DNA of 64,000 nucleotides, from contig NZ_VZQQ01000007.1 of assembly GCF_014397785.1 (NCBI RefSeq), forward strand, positions 124,001 through 188,000. The letters run 5' to 3'. Shown one piece after another: positions 9,569 through 17,475 of the stretch. Source of the stretch: Paraburkholderia podalyriae (lineage in GTDB: Bacteria; Pseudomonadota; Gammaproteobacteria; Burkholderiales; Burkholderiaceae). A model generated the notes under the pieces. It was not told the DNA's origin. It worked only from the letters and a program-made list of their open reading frames with translations, and ran no database searches. The stretch's first letter is position 1; each line of letters begins with the position of its first letter. The translations under genes were made by a program, and so were the position numbers.

Positions 9569-10120
9569 ATGACTGACGCATTGAGTGGTTGCAAGGTAGC
9601 AGTACTCGCGGTAGACGGTTTCGAGCAGGCAGAACTCGTGGATCCGAAACGCGCGCTCACCGAGGCGGGCGCGACGGTCCATGTGATTTCGGCGAAGCCG
9701 GGCAAGATCCAGGGCTTCAGGCACGTCGACAAGGGCGACACCGTCGACGTCGATGCGACTTTCGACAAGGCCAGTCCCGACGACTATGACGCGGTGGTGT
9801 TGCCGGGCGGTGTCGTGAACGGCGATGCGCTCCGGTTGCTGCCGCAGGCGCAGGCGTTCGTCAAAGCGGTCAACAACGCGAACAAGCCGATCGCGGTGAT
9901 CTGCCACGGCACGTGGCTGCCGGTGTCGGCGGGGATCATCAAGGGGCGCACGGTGACCAGTTGGCCCAGCCTGCAGGACGATATCCGCAACGCGGGTGGC
10001 ACCTGGGTCGATCAGGAAGTGGTCGAGGACGGCAATCTGATTTCGAGCCGCAAACCCGGCGACATTCCCGCGTTCAACAAGACGCTGATCGGGCAGCTGA
10101 CGAAGCGCAAAGCGGCTTGA
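9569..10120 (+). CDS. DJ-1/PfpI family protein (type 1 glutamine amidotransferase-like)
   Basis: 183-residue protein of the DJ-1/PfpI superfamily, the usual length. It has the early VAVLAVDGFEQAEL strand with its glutamate, the VLPGGVVNGDALRL loop, and the nucleophile elbow PIAVICHGTWLP with the conserved Cys-His. Members with this Cys-His-Gly elbow act as chaperones, deglycases or proteases; the exact reaction cannot be chosen here. An AGGAGAGGA site precedes the ATG. It lies in the small stress-gene cluster. Confidence 0.87.
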   Translation: MTDALSGCKVAVLAVDGFEQAELVDPKRALTEAGATVHVISAKPGKIQGFRHVDKGDTVDVDATFDKASPDDYDAVVLPGGVVNGDALRLLPQAQAFVKAVNNANKPIAVICHGTWLPVSAGIIKGRTVTSWPSLQDDIRNAGGTWVDQEVVEDGNLISSRKPGDIPAFNKTLIGQLTKRKAA

Positions 10121-10179
10121 GCGAAGGCGGCGGTTGGCTTCGGCGCCCGCGCATCGGTGCTTCAACAGGGAGAAAATGC

Positions 10180-10752
10180 ATGAAATTCCGGTATTCCCTA
10201 CAAGTGTTGACTACCGCGCTGGCCGTATTGGGCATGGGCGCGGCATCGATCGACACGGCCCGCGCGCAGGCGAGCGATGCACCCGCGAGTGCGGCGCCGA
10301 CCGGCGGCACGACACTGTCACCCGCCGATCAGCAGTTCGTGCTCGATGCGTCGAAGTCTGACGCCACCGAAATCGCCGCCAGCAAGGTCGCGCTGAAAAA
10401 CTCCAACGATCCGCAGGTCAAGAAGTTCGCGCAACAGATGATCACGGACCACACGAAGCTGTCGCACGCAATGGCCGCGCTGGTCGCGAAGAAGGGCTTC
10501 AAGCCGACGCCGTCCGCGGATTCCGCGCTGGTCGGCAAACTGCAGACGTTGAAGGGCACCGAGTTCGATCAGGCCTACGTCGAGCAGGTCGGCGTGGAAG
10601 CGCATCAGCGCGCGGTGGATCTGTTCCAGCAGCAAAGCGGGAGCGGCACCGATTCGCAACTGAAGGCCGCGGCCGCGCAGGCGCTGCCGACCATCAAGCA
10701 TCACCTCGAGATGGCGCAGCAACTCGCCGGCAAATTGAAGGGCTCGTCATGA
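10180..10752 (+). CDS. DUF4142 exported four-helix protein
   Basis: 190 residues with a signal peptide cut near TARAQ (residue 30). The mature protein fits DUF4142, a ferritin-like helical fold: QQFVLDASKSDATEI, VKKFAQQMITDHTKL, and a closing KHHLEMAQQLAGKLKG. Members are periplasmic and stress-linked, without a proven activity. A CAGGGAGA ribosome site precedes the ATG. The gene ends next to the DUF1488 gene and both are probably co-transcribed. Confidence 0.85.
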   Translation: MKFRYSLQVLTTALAVLGMGAASIDTARAQASDAPASAAPTGGTTLSPADQQFVLDASKSDATEIAASKVALKNSNDPQVKKFAQQMITDHTKLSHAMAALVAKKGFKPTPSADSALVGKLQTLKGTEFDQAYVEQVGVEAHQRAVDLFQQQSGSGTDSQLKAAAAQALPTIKHHLEMAQQLAGKLKGSS

Positions 10753-10790
10753 ACGCGATGCTGCCACGGCCTGCCTATGAGGACTCTCTG

Positions 10791-11090
10791 ATGCAGATCA
10801 CTTTTCCCGATGACGAACCGGCCTTCGACGGCGCCAATCTGACGGTGCGCTTTCTGGCGTGCGTCGATGGTGAGCCGGTGGTCTGCGCGATCACCGCCGA
10901 GGCTCTGGAAGATCATTTCGGCGCCGAGTCGGCACTCGAAGCGGCACTGATGGCGGCTTTCGACAAAGGCCGTCAGCGCATCCGCTCAGTCTGCGCCGAA
11001 GCACTCGACCAGAACAATGGAGAAGGCGTAGTGTTGCATAGCGGACTGTTCAGAGTGGAAGGCCTGGAACCGGATCGCGGCGCCGCGTAG
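10791..11090 (+). CDS. DUF1488 family protein
   Basis: 99 residues from the ATG at 10791, which has GAGGA 7 bases upstream and gives the MQITFP start common to DUF1488. An alternative ATG at 10749 overlaps the stop of the previous gene (ATGA) and would add 14 residues. Family features are VCAITAEALEDHFGAES and the end VLHSGLFRVEG. Small cytosolic protein of unknown role. Confidence 0.75.
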   Translation: MQITFPDDEPAFDGANLTVRFLACVDGEPVVCAITAEALEDHFGAESALEAALMAAFDKGRQRIRSVCAEALDQNNGEGVVLHSGLFRVEGLEPDRGAA

Positions 11091-11187
11091 CGCCGCCGCG
11101 TGCCGCGCTAAGCGGGCGCGCTGCTGCGACGCGCGCCACCCGGCGACCGTATGGTCCGCGAATGCCAATCAACGATAAGGACGCCGT

Positions 11188-11770
11188 ATGTCACTCATCG
11201 TCGCAGCACGCTTCATGACTTTTCCGGCTGCGGAAAGCGCGGCGCAAAAGCTTTTCGATGCAGGTTTCGTGGAAGAGGGACGTCACGCTGTTTTTCGTCA
11301 ATCCGCGCGGCCAGCATGCGCGTTTCCCGATCGGCGGTGACACCGATACCGACCCCGGCGCGCGAGAGGCGCCCAAAGGCGCGGGCATCGGCGTGACGAT
11401 CGGCGCGGTGATCGGCGCGATCGTTGGCGTGGCGATCTTCGCGGCGTTTTCCGCACCGCTGCTGGTGTCGCTGATCGCGGCGGGCGCCGGCGCATATGTC
11501 GGCTCGCTGGTCGGCGCGATGTCGCGCACTCACGAGCGCGGCAATTCGGACTATCGCGTGCCGTATCACGAGGAGGCGCGCGATTCGGGTGTGCTCGTCG
11601 CCGTGCACGTGTCGCCCGACAATCAGCTCGACGCCGCACGCGTGCTGCGTGAAGCGGGCGGCGTGTCGATCGAGAAGGCGACCGGCCGCTGGCAGCAGGG
11701 ACGCTGGGCCGATTTCGATCCGCGGAAAACGCCCGAGCCAATCAAGGAATTCGCGGACAAGCGCGCGTGA
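11188..11770 (+). pseudogene. Stress protein with glycine-zipper membrane segment, frameshifted
   Basis: The ATG at 11188 has a good AAGGA site, and its frame encodes about 30 residues (MSLIVAARFMTFPAAESAAQ onward to GFVEE) before it leaves the gene and stops near 11340. The family frame continues from DVTLFFVNPRGQ to the end at 11770. The two join if one G is removed from GAGGGA at 11275-11280. Repaired, the product would be about 193 residues: a 17M-like N-terminal domain, two Gly-zipper membrane segments (about residues 68-112) and a second small domain. An internal ATG at 11258 could still give 170 residues. Sequencing error is possible. Confidence 0.7.
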
Positions 11771-11935
11771 TATAAGCCACGCGCCATACCAACATAAAAG
11801 CGGCCTAATGACGCCGGGCACGCGTGATGCGTGCATCCAAATGCAGCCCGCCGCGCGTTGGATCGACCCATCGCGACACAAACAAAAACCCCACGCGGCG
11901 GATTCCGCGAGGAACGAAACCCTTGGAGGTATTGA

Positions 11936-12388
11936 ATGGCTACCAACGTTGTTTCCGTGTTGAATGACCTGGTCGAAACGTCGAAAGATGGCGAAAAGGG
12001 CTTTTTGAAGGCCGCCGAGGATGCGCACGACGAACAGCTGAAAACACTGTTCCGCGACAGTGCCGAAAACTGCTCGCGCGGCGCGCGTGAGTTGCAGGAT
12101 GCCGTTCAGACACTGGGCGGCAAGCCCGAAAACCACGGCAGCATGACCGGTGCGCTGCATCGCGGCTGGGTCGACGTGAGATCGGCGGTGGCGGATCGCA
12201 GCGACCATGCGATTCTCGCCGAGTGCGAAAAAGGCGAAGACGTCGCGAAGAAACGCTATCACGACGCGCTCGAAAAGGATTTGCCAGCCGACGTGCGGGA
12301 GATCGTCGAGCGGCAGTACCATGGCCTTCTGCAGACGCATGATCGCGTGCGCGATCTGCGCGACCAGTACGCGGCGATGAAGCGTTGA
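11936..12388 (+). CDS. PA2169-type four-helix-bundle protein (DUF2383)
   Basis: 150 residues forming the ferritin-like PA2169/DUF2383 fold: VSVLNDLVETSKDGEKGF, then helices with regularly spaced Glu/His, ending in RVRDLRDQYAAMKR. These proteins are soluble and common in stress-gene clusters; iron binding or a protective role has been suggested but not proven. A GGAGGT site lies 7 bases before the ATG. A terminator follows at 12411-12431. Confidence 0.85.
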   Translation: MATNVVSVLNDLVETSKDGEKGFLKAAEDAHDEQLKTLFRDSAENCSRGARELQDAVQTLGGKPENHGSMTGALHRGWVDVRSAVADRSDHAILAECEKGEDVAKKRYHDALEKDLPADVREIVERQYHGLLQTHDRVRDLRDQYAAMKR

Positions 12389-12410
12389 TCGACGCGTCGG
12401 TGCAATAGAA

Positions 12411-12431
12411 AGAGCCGGCGATGCCGGCTCT
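12411..12431. terminator. Bidirectional rho-independent terminator
   Basis: Perfect 9-bp stem AGAGCCGGC / GCCGGCTCT with a GAT loop, flanked by an A-rich side (AATAGAA) and CTTTCGTT. It sits between two convergent genes and probably serves both. Confidence 0.8.
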
Positions 12432-12477
12432 CTTTCGTTCCACTGAGCAAAATCGGCGCGAACCGCTTGCGCGGGTA

Positions 12478-12816
12478 TCAGTCTGCCGCGACCTTCAGAT
12501 GGTTCTTCACGCTGGTCACGCCCTTGACGTTCTGCACGACATCTTCGGCGGCGGATTTTTCGTCGGCCGAAGGCACCGAACCGGTGAGCCACACCACGCC
12601 CTTGTGGGTCTTCACGTGGATATGCGTCGATTTGACGTTCTTCGCGGCAAGCAGATCGGCCTTGACCTTGGTCGTGATGGTGCCGTCGTCGATATGCTGG
12701 CCCACGCTCTCCGACGCCGCGGGCGGGGCCGAAGCGCTGGTCTGCGCGTTCGCGTTCAGCGCGAACGCGGCGATGGCGATGCTGCCGGCGGTCTTCAGAA
12801 GCTGGATGGTTTTCAT
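12478..12816 (-). CDS. BON domain exported protein
   Basis: 112 residues. The signal peptide is MKTIQLLKTAGSIAIAAFAL, cut near ANAQ. The mature part is one BON domain: DDGTITTKVKADLLAAKNVK, then VWLTGSVPSADEKSAAEDVV and a closing VKNHLKV. BON proteins such as OsmY are periplasmic, osmotically induced and bind membrane surfaces. The start has a GAAGGAGAG site; the upstream open frame lacks one. It ends the stress-type cluster. Confidence 0.88.
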   Translation of the reverse strand: MKTIQLLKTAGSIAIAAFALNANAQTSASAPPAASESVGQHIDDGTITTKVKADLLAAKNVKSTHIHVKTHKGVVWLTGSVPSADEKSAAEDVVQNVKGVTSVKNHLKVAAD

Positions 12817-13323
12817 GGTTCTCTCCTTCAGGTGTTGATGAAAATGGCGGTCTTGTTGCCGGTGGCCGATCGCGGCCGATGCCGCTGATGACACACGTGG
12901 GGCGCCGCTACGGTACCGTCAGGGGCCCGTTTCTCGACACCGGAGGCCGTGCTCGCAGCGGCGCTTGATCGGCGCATTTTTGCGAAGGGCGGCATCCGTC
13001 CACACGCCACCGTTTCGCAAGCACCGTGCCCGCCTTCTCGGCGCCACCCCATGCTGCTCGCAAAGGCCGCGTCCACCGGGACTTTTCGACTGACGAATCG
13101 GGCCGCGGCGCGGCCATGTGCGAGGCGGCCTGAGATGTGAAGAAAGGGACGGGAAATTGCCTGCCGTTTGTAAAAACCGACATTCGCGGTCCCGGCAATT
13201 CGTGCGTCTGAATAAACAAAGCACAATCAAAACAGCGTGTTGCGCGAACTGGTACGGACGTTGCGTTGAAGAGCGAACTCTGCTCTTTGAGTCCTTGGTT
13301 ACCAACGAACGGGATCTACTCCA
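12817..13323. other. Divergent regulatory region upstream of rpoN
   Basis: 507 bases between the BON gene and rpoN. No gene is supported. Visible structure: an AATTGCC / GGCAATT dyad (13155-13161 and 13194-13200) and an AAGAGC / GCTCTT hairpin with a 7-base loop (13269-13287), which would lie in the rpoN leader. No clear promoter was recognised. Confidence 0.4.
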
Positions 13324-14805
13324 ATGCCTTCAATCGAACTACGTACAAGGCAGTCTCTGGCACTGACGCCTCGTCTTCAGCAGTCGGTGCGGCTCTTGCA
13401 GTTGTCGGCTCTCGAGTTCCAGCAGGAATTGCGCACGGCGCTCGATACCAATCCGTTCCTCGAATACGACGCATCCGAAGCGGAGGACGTCGCGCTCGCC
13501 GGCACGACGCCGGTTGAAGACGCCAGCGCGCCGCCCGCCGCCGATGGGCTTGCCGCCGCCGAGCCCGACGGATCGCCGGTGGAAAGCGCCGGTAGCGACA
13601 CGCTCGAAAGCGCGGGCCAGGACGACATGCCCGCCGACTTCTCCGGCGACTATGGTTCGCGCAACTCGACGCGCGAGAACGGCGACTCGGACGGCAGCGA
13701 CCCAGCCGATTGGGCTCGCTCTCAACCCACGCTGCGCGAGCAGCTGCACGACGCGTTGCGCCTGTACCGGCTCGATGACCGCGATCGCGCGGTGGCGCGC
13801 TTCATCATCGAGGCGCTCGATGACGACGGCTATCTGCGGCAATCGCTCGCCGACCTGGCCGATAGCGTCGATCTCGAACCCGAGCTGACCGAGGAAGAAC
13901 TGCTGGTGGCGTTGCGCCTCGTGCAGTCGCTCGATCGTCCGGGGCTCGGCGCGCGTTCGCTGTCGGAATGCCTCGCCCTGCAGATCACGGCGCTACCCGC
14001 CAATACGCCGGGGCGCGACGTCGCGCGGCAGATCGCCGAGCATCATCTGGAACGTCTCGCGCGCCGCGAGCAGGCCGAGTTACAAAAGCAGATCGGCTGC
14101 AGCGCGGAGGAATTGCGCGTGGCCTGCGCGCTGGTGCGCAAGCTCGATCCGAAGCCGGGCAATTGCTACGGCCGCGCCGAGGATAACTATGTGGTGCCCG
14201 ACGTGATCGTGCGTCAGGCGCGCAACAAGTGGGTCGTGTCGATCAATCCGGCGGTGCAGCCGCGGGCGCGAATCCATCGCATGTACGCGCAGCTTTTCGC
14301 GCAGTCGGCCGGCGCGAGCCGTTCGCCGCTCGCGCAGCAGTTGCAGGAGGCGCGTTGGCTGATCCGTAACGCGCAGCAGCGTTTCGATACGATTCAGCGG
14401 GTTGCCGAATGCATCGTCGCGCATCAGAAGGCCTTCTTCCTATATGGCGAGATCGCGCTGAAACCGATGGTGCTGCGCGACGTGGCCGACGAACTCGGCC
14501 TGCACGAATCGACGATCTCGCGCGCGACGGGCAACAAATATATGGCGACCCCGCGCGGCATCTTCGAGTTCAAGCATTTCTTCCCGCGCGAGCTCGGCAC
14601 CGAAAGCGGCGGCACCTGCTCGGCCGCCGCAGTGCGCGCGCTGCTCAAGGAGATGATCGCCGCGGAGAACACGCACGACCCGCTGTCGGATGTGACGCTC
14701 GCGAGGATGCTGGCGGATCAGGGCGTGCTGGTCGCGCGGCGCACGGTGGCGAAATACCGGCATTTAATGAAGGTGCCGCCGGCGGAACTGCGCCGGCAGC
14801 TTTGA
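13324..14805 (+). CDS. rpoN: RNA polymerase sigma-54 factor
   Basis: Sigma-54 of 493 residues. Region I is Gln/Leu-rich (LTPRLQQSVRLLQLSALEFQ), region II is acidic, the core-binding part follows, and the C-terminus has the invariant RpoN box ARRTVAKYR. It directs polymerase to -24/-12 promoters and needs enhancer-binding ATPases; two such activators lie in this window. The usual neighbours (lptB, hpf, ptsN) are absent: a strong terminator follows and then an unrelated aminotransferase. It is therefore probably a second, stand-alone rpoN copy, as known in some Burkholderiales. Confidence 0.95.
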   Translation: MPSIELRTRQSLALTPRLQQSVRLLQLSALEFQQELRTALDTNPFLEYDASEAEDVALAGTTPVEDASAPPAADGLAAAEPDGSPVESAGSDTLESAGQDDMPADFSGDYGSRNSTRENGDSDGSDPADWARSQPTLREQLHDALRLYRLDDRDRAVARFIIEALDDDGYLRQSLADLADSVDLEPELTEEELLVALRLVQSLDRPGLGARSLSECLALQITALPANTPGRDVARQIAEHHLERLARREQAELQKQIGCSAEELRVACALVRKLDPKPGNCYGRAEDNYVVPDVIVRQARNKWVVSINPAVQPRARIHRMYAQLFAQSAGASRSPLAQQLQEARWLIRNAQQRFDTIQRVAECIVAHQKAFFLYGEIALKPMVLRDVADELGLHESTISRATGNKYMATPRGIFEFKHFFPRELGTESGGTCSAAAVRALLKEMIAAENTHDPLSDVTLARMLADQGVLVARRTVAKYRHLMKVPPAELRRQL

Positions 14806-14882
14806 CGCGCCGAAGTTTTAGCGGGGGTTTGAAACAAGGCAGTCGTTCGGACAGCAGTACATCGAGCAGTACATTGCGCATA

Positions 14883-14919
14883 GGGTCATGTGAGATTGTC
14901 ATCTCGCATGACCCTTTTT
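14883..14919 (+). terminator. Rho-independent terminator of rpoN
   Basis: A 14-bp stem with one mismatch (GGGTCATGTGAGAT at 14883-14896 with ATCTCGCATGACCC at 14901-14914), TGTC loop, then TTTTT. It lies 78 bases after the rpoN stop codon. Confidence 0.88.
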
Positions 14920-15020
14920 CGTATCTGGACGTTTCGTCGGCGTGCCATTACATTGGCGGGTCGAATCGAAAGAGATCAGCGGAACGGTTCGGCACAACAG
15001 CACAACAACGGGTGAGCGCA

Positions 15021-16196
15021 ATGAAGTATTCGAATCTGGTCGAGCGACTGCAAGGGCGGCGCACGTCGGCGTGGGAAATTCATCGCGTCGCGCAGCAGGC
15101 GGCCGCCAACGGTGAAGACGTGATCGTGCTGAGCGTCGGCGATCCCGAATTCTCGACGCCCGCGCCGATCGTCGAGCGCGCCATCGACGCGTTGCGCGCC
15201 GGCGACACGCACTATACGGCGATGGCCGGTCGCGAGCCGCTGCGCGCGGCGATCGCCGCGGAGCACGCGCGCACGACGGGCTGCGAGGTGAGCGCCGCCA
15301 ACGTGGTGTTGACCGCCGGCGCGCAAAACGGCGTGTTCGCGGTGTCGCTGTGCCTGCTGGAAGCCGGCGACGAAGTGATCGTTCCCGAACCGATGTATCT
15401 GACCTACGAGGCCTGCGTGCGCGCAGCGGGCGCGACGCTCGTCGCGGTGCCGGTCGACCCGGTGCGTGCGTTTCACGTCGACTGCGACGCGCTCGAAGCG
15501 GCGATCACGCCGCGCACGAAAGCGATCTTCTTCGCGACGCCGTGCAATCCGACGGGCGTGGTGATGCGGCGCGCCGACCTCGAACGCATCGCGCGGCTCG
15601 CGTGTGAGAACGACCTGTGGGTGCTGTCCGACGAGGTCTATGCGGAACTCACGTTCGAGCGCGACCACGTGAGCATTGCGTCGCTGCCCGGCATGGCCGC
15701 GCGCACGGTCACGCTCGGCAGTCTGTCGAAGTCGCATGCGATGGCGGGCTGGCGCGTCGGCTGGGCAATCGGGCCTGCGGCGCTGATCGAGCACATGGCG
15801 CGGCTCGCGCTCGCGATGCTGTATGGCCTGCCGGGTTTCATCCAGCAGGCCGCGTTGACGGCTTTGGAGAACCGGGCGGACATCGTCGCCGATATTCGCG
15901 AGATCTACCGGCGTCGGCGCGACGTCGTATTCGAGCGCTTGCATCGCGTGCCGGGCTTGCGGTGCCTGTTGCCCGAAGCCGGCATGTTCGTGATGGTCGA
16001 CGTCAGCGGGACCGGGCTCGATACGGTTGAGTTCACGTGGCAGCTGTTTCGTGCGCAAGGCGTGGCCGTGCTCGACGCGAGTGCGTTCGGGGAGACCGCG
16101 AAGGGATTCGTCAGGCTGGGGCTGGTGGTGGGCGAGGATCGGTTGATCGAGGCGTGCGACAGGATCGCGATGTTTGTGGAAGGGGTGAGGCGCTGA
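15021..16196 (+). CDS. Class I/II PLP-dependent aminotransferase
   Basis: 391-residue fold-type I aminotransferase. Features: the N-terminal VIVLSVGDPEFSTP, a GAQNGVF cofactor loop, the ATPCNPTGV motif, SDEVYAELTF, and the Schiff-base lysine near residue 237 in LGSLSKSHAMAGWRVGW. It resembles aspartate or arginine:pyruvate transaminases (AruH-like); the amino donor cannot be decided by eye. A modest GGTGAG site precedes the ATG. It stands alone between the rpoN terminator and a convergent gene. Confidence 0.88.
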   Translation: MKYSNLVERLQGRRTSAWEIHRVAQQAAANGEDVIVLSVGDPEFSTPAPIVERAIDALRAGDTHYTAMAGREPLRAAIAAEHARTTGCEVSAANVVLTAGAQNGVFAVSLCLLEAGDEVIVPEPMYLTYEACVRAAGATLVAVPVDPVRAFHVDCDALEAAITPRTKAIFFATPCNPTGVVMRRADLERIARLACENDLWVLSDEVYAELTFERDHVSIASLPGMAARTVTLGSLSKSHAMAGWRVGWAIGPAALIEHMARLALAMLYGLPGFIQQAALTALENRADIVADIREIYRRRRDVVFERLHRVPGLRCLLPEAGMFVMVDVSGTGLDTVEFTWQLFRAQGVAVLDASAFGETAKGFVRLGLVVGEDRLIEACDRIAMFVEGVRR

Positions 16197-16270
16197 CTCG
16201 ACCGTCAATCGGCGATTCGCAATGCCCGAATGCTGAGTCGCGCGGGCAGCGCGCGTGCTCGCGGCGCGTC

Positions 16271-17260
16271 TTACTTCTTGTTGCGCACGAACTTCAAGCC
16301 GAAGCGCACCAGCCACGGCATCGTTTCGGGCCGCAACAACCGTGGGTCATAGCCGGCGAATCGCCGTTCGTTTTCCTGAAGACACAGTTGCATCAATTCG
16401 GGCACGCTGATATCGACATTCGTCACCGACTGCGCGCCGTTTACCGTGAAGTTGTTATCGTGCTCGTGAACGTTGCCGTCGGCATCCATCGCACGGGCGA
16501 GCCCGATACGCTCCCAAACGAGAAACGCCCACACGCCCGCCACCTTGATCTCGAAGCGGACGCGCTGCCACCATGAAAGCTGCGCGCGATGCCATGCGAC
16601 CCAGTTCGCGAATAGCAGAATATGGCGGCACTCTTCCTGCATCACCGGCTCGAAAGTCTCGGTCAGTTCCGGCGGGAACAGGCCCGAACGCCGCGCTACT
16701 TCGAACAGGCCGAAGGCGAAGAAGCTGTCGATACATTCGCTATAGCCGGTCACGAGGTAAGCCCGTTCCGTGTCTTGCGGATAGACGTAGCGCGGCTCGC
16801 TCGCGAGCGCGATGCCATACGCGTGCACCATGCGCGACAGCACTTCCTTATGGCGGTTTTCTTCCCACGCGTTCAGCGCGAGCGCGTCGCGCAAGTCCGG
16901 GGTGTCGAGCGTCGCCGCATAGGCGGCCATGCGCAGGCGCGCCCTGCCTTCGGTCTGCACGGCGATGTCCCAGATCGGCAGCTCGACGATGCGCTTGAGC
17001 GTCGCGGCTTCGAGCGGCGGCCATGCGAGTACGGACGGGCGATACGGATTGAAGGTCTCGCGAAACATGCGGCACATTTCACGCCGATGCACGTCGGAGC
17101 CGGGCGGCAGCGGGCCGCTGACGGTGCTTGTCCAGTGGCGCATCGCGTGGTCGGCGGCGTCGAGGGTCGAGGGGTCCGGCTGTTCGTGCGGCAGTTGGGG
17201 CGCGCGAAAGCCGGGGATCAGCGCGGCAGCGTCGAATGCATCCAGTACCAGTTGGTCCAT
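16271..17260 (-). CDS. Ferritin-like diiron protein of unknown function
   Basis: 329 residues. Two similar acidic-His motifs, EENRH (from residue 133) and EECRH (from residue 209), sit in predicted helices and look like the two halves of a ferritin-like diiron site. A Trp-rich hydrophobic stretch (LSWWQRVRFEIKVAGVWAFL) follows the second. Such proteins include oxygenases and desaturase-like enzymes; I cannot name the reaction. The start is taken at the MDQLVLDAF methionine; the ribosome site is weak. It is divergent from the S10 peptidase. Confidence 0.7.
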   Translation of the reverse strand: MDQLVLDAFDAAALIPGFRAPQLPHEQPDPSTLDAADHAMRHWTSTVSGPLPPGSDVHRREMCRMFRETFNPYRPSVLAWPPLEAATLKRIVELPIWDIAVQTEGRARLRMAAYAATLDTPDLRDALALNAWEENRHKEVLSRMVHAYGIALASEPRYVYPQDTERAYLVTGYSECIDSFFAFGLFEVARRSGLFPPELTETFEPVMQEECRHILLFANWVAWHRAQLSWWQRVRFEIKVAGVWAFLVWERIGLARAMDADGNVHEHDNNFTVNGAQSVTNVDISVPELMQLCLQENERRFAGYDPRLLRPETMPWLVRFGLKFVRNKK

Positions 17261-17475
17261 TGGGTATTCTCGACAAGGCGACGAAGGTTCTGTCGATTCT
17301 GCCATGACTGCGCAGGTGCACGCCACGACGAGGGAAAAGCGCTTCGTCATGTTGGGCGTGCGAGGATGCGGAAGGTTGACGCCGCGCAATCTTGCGTCAA
17401 GAATCGAGCGCCGGGTTTGCCGTCGAATCCGGCTAGCCGGATTCCAGCGTGTTTCGACTCCTCGTGGACAACTTC

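Noticed and set aside
8615..10165. Minus-strand open frame of 516 codons across the DJ-1 and acidic-protein genes
   Set aside because: Antisense shadow of several well-supported genes with ribosome sites; no protein-like pattern.
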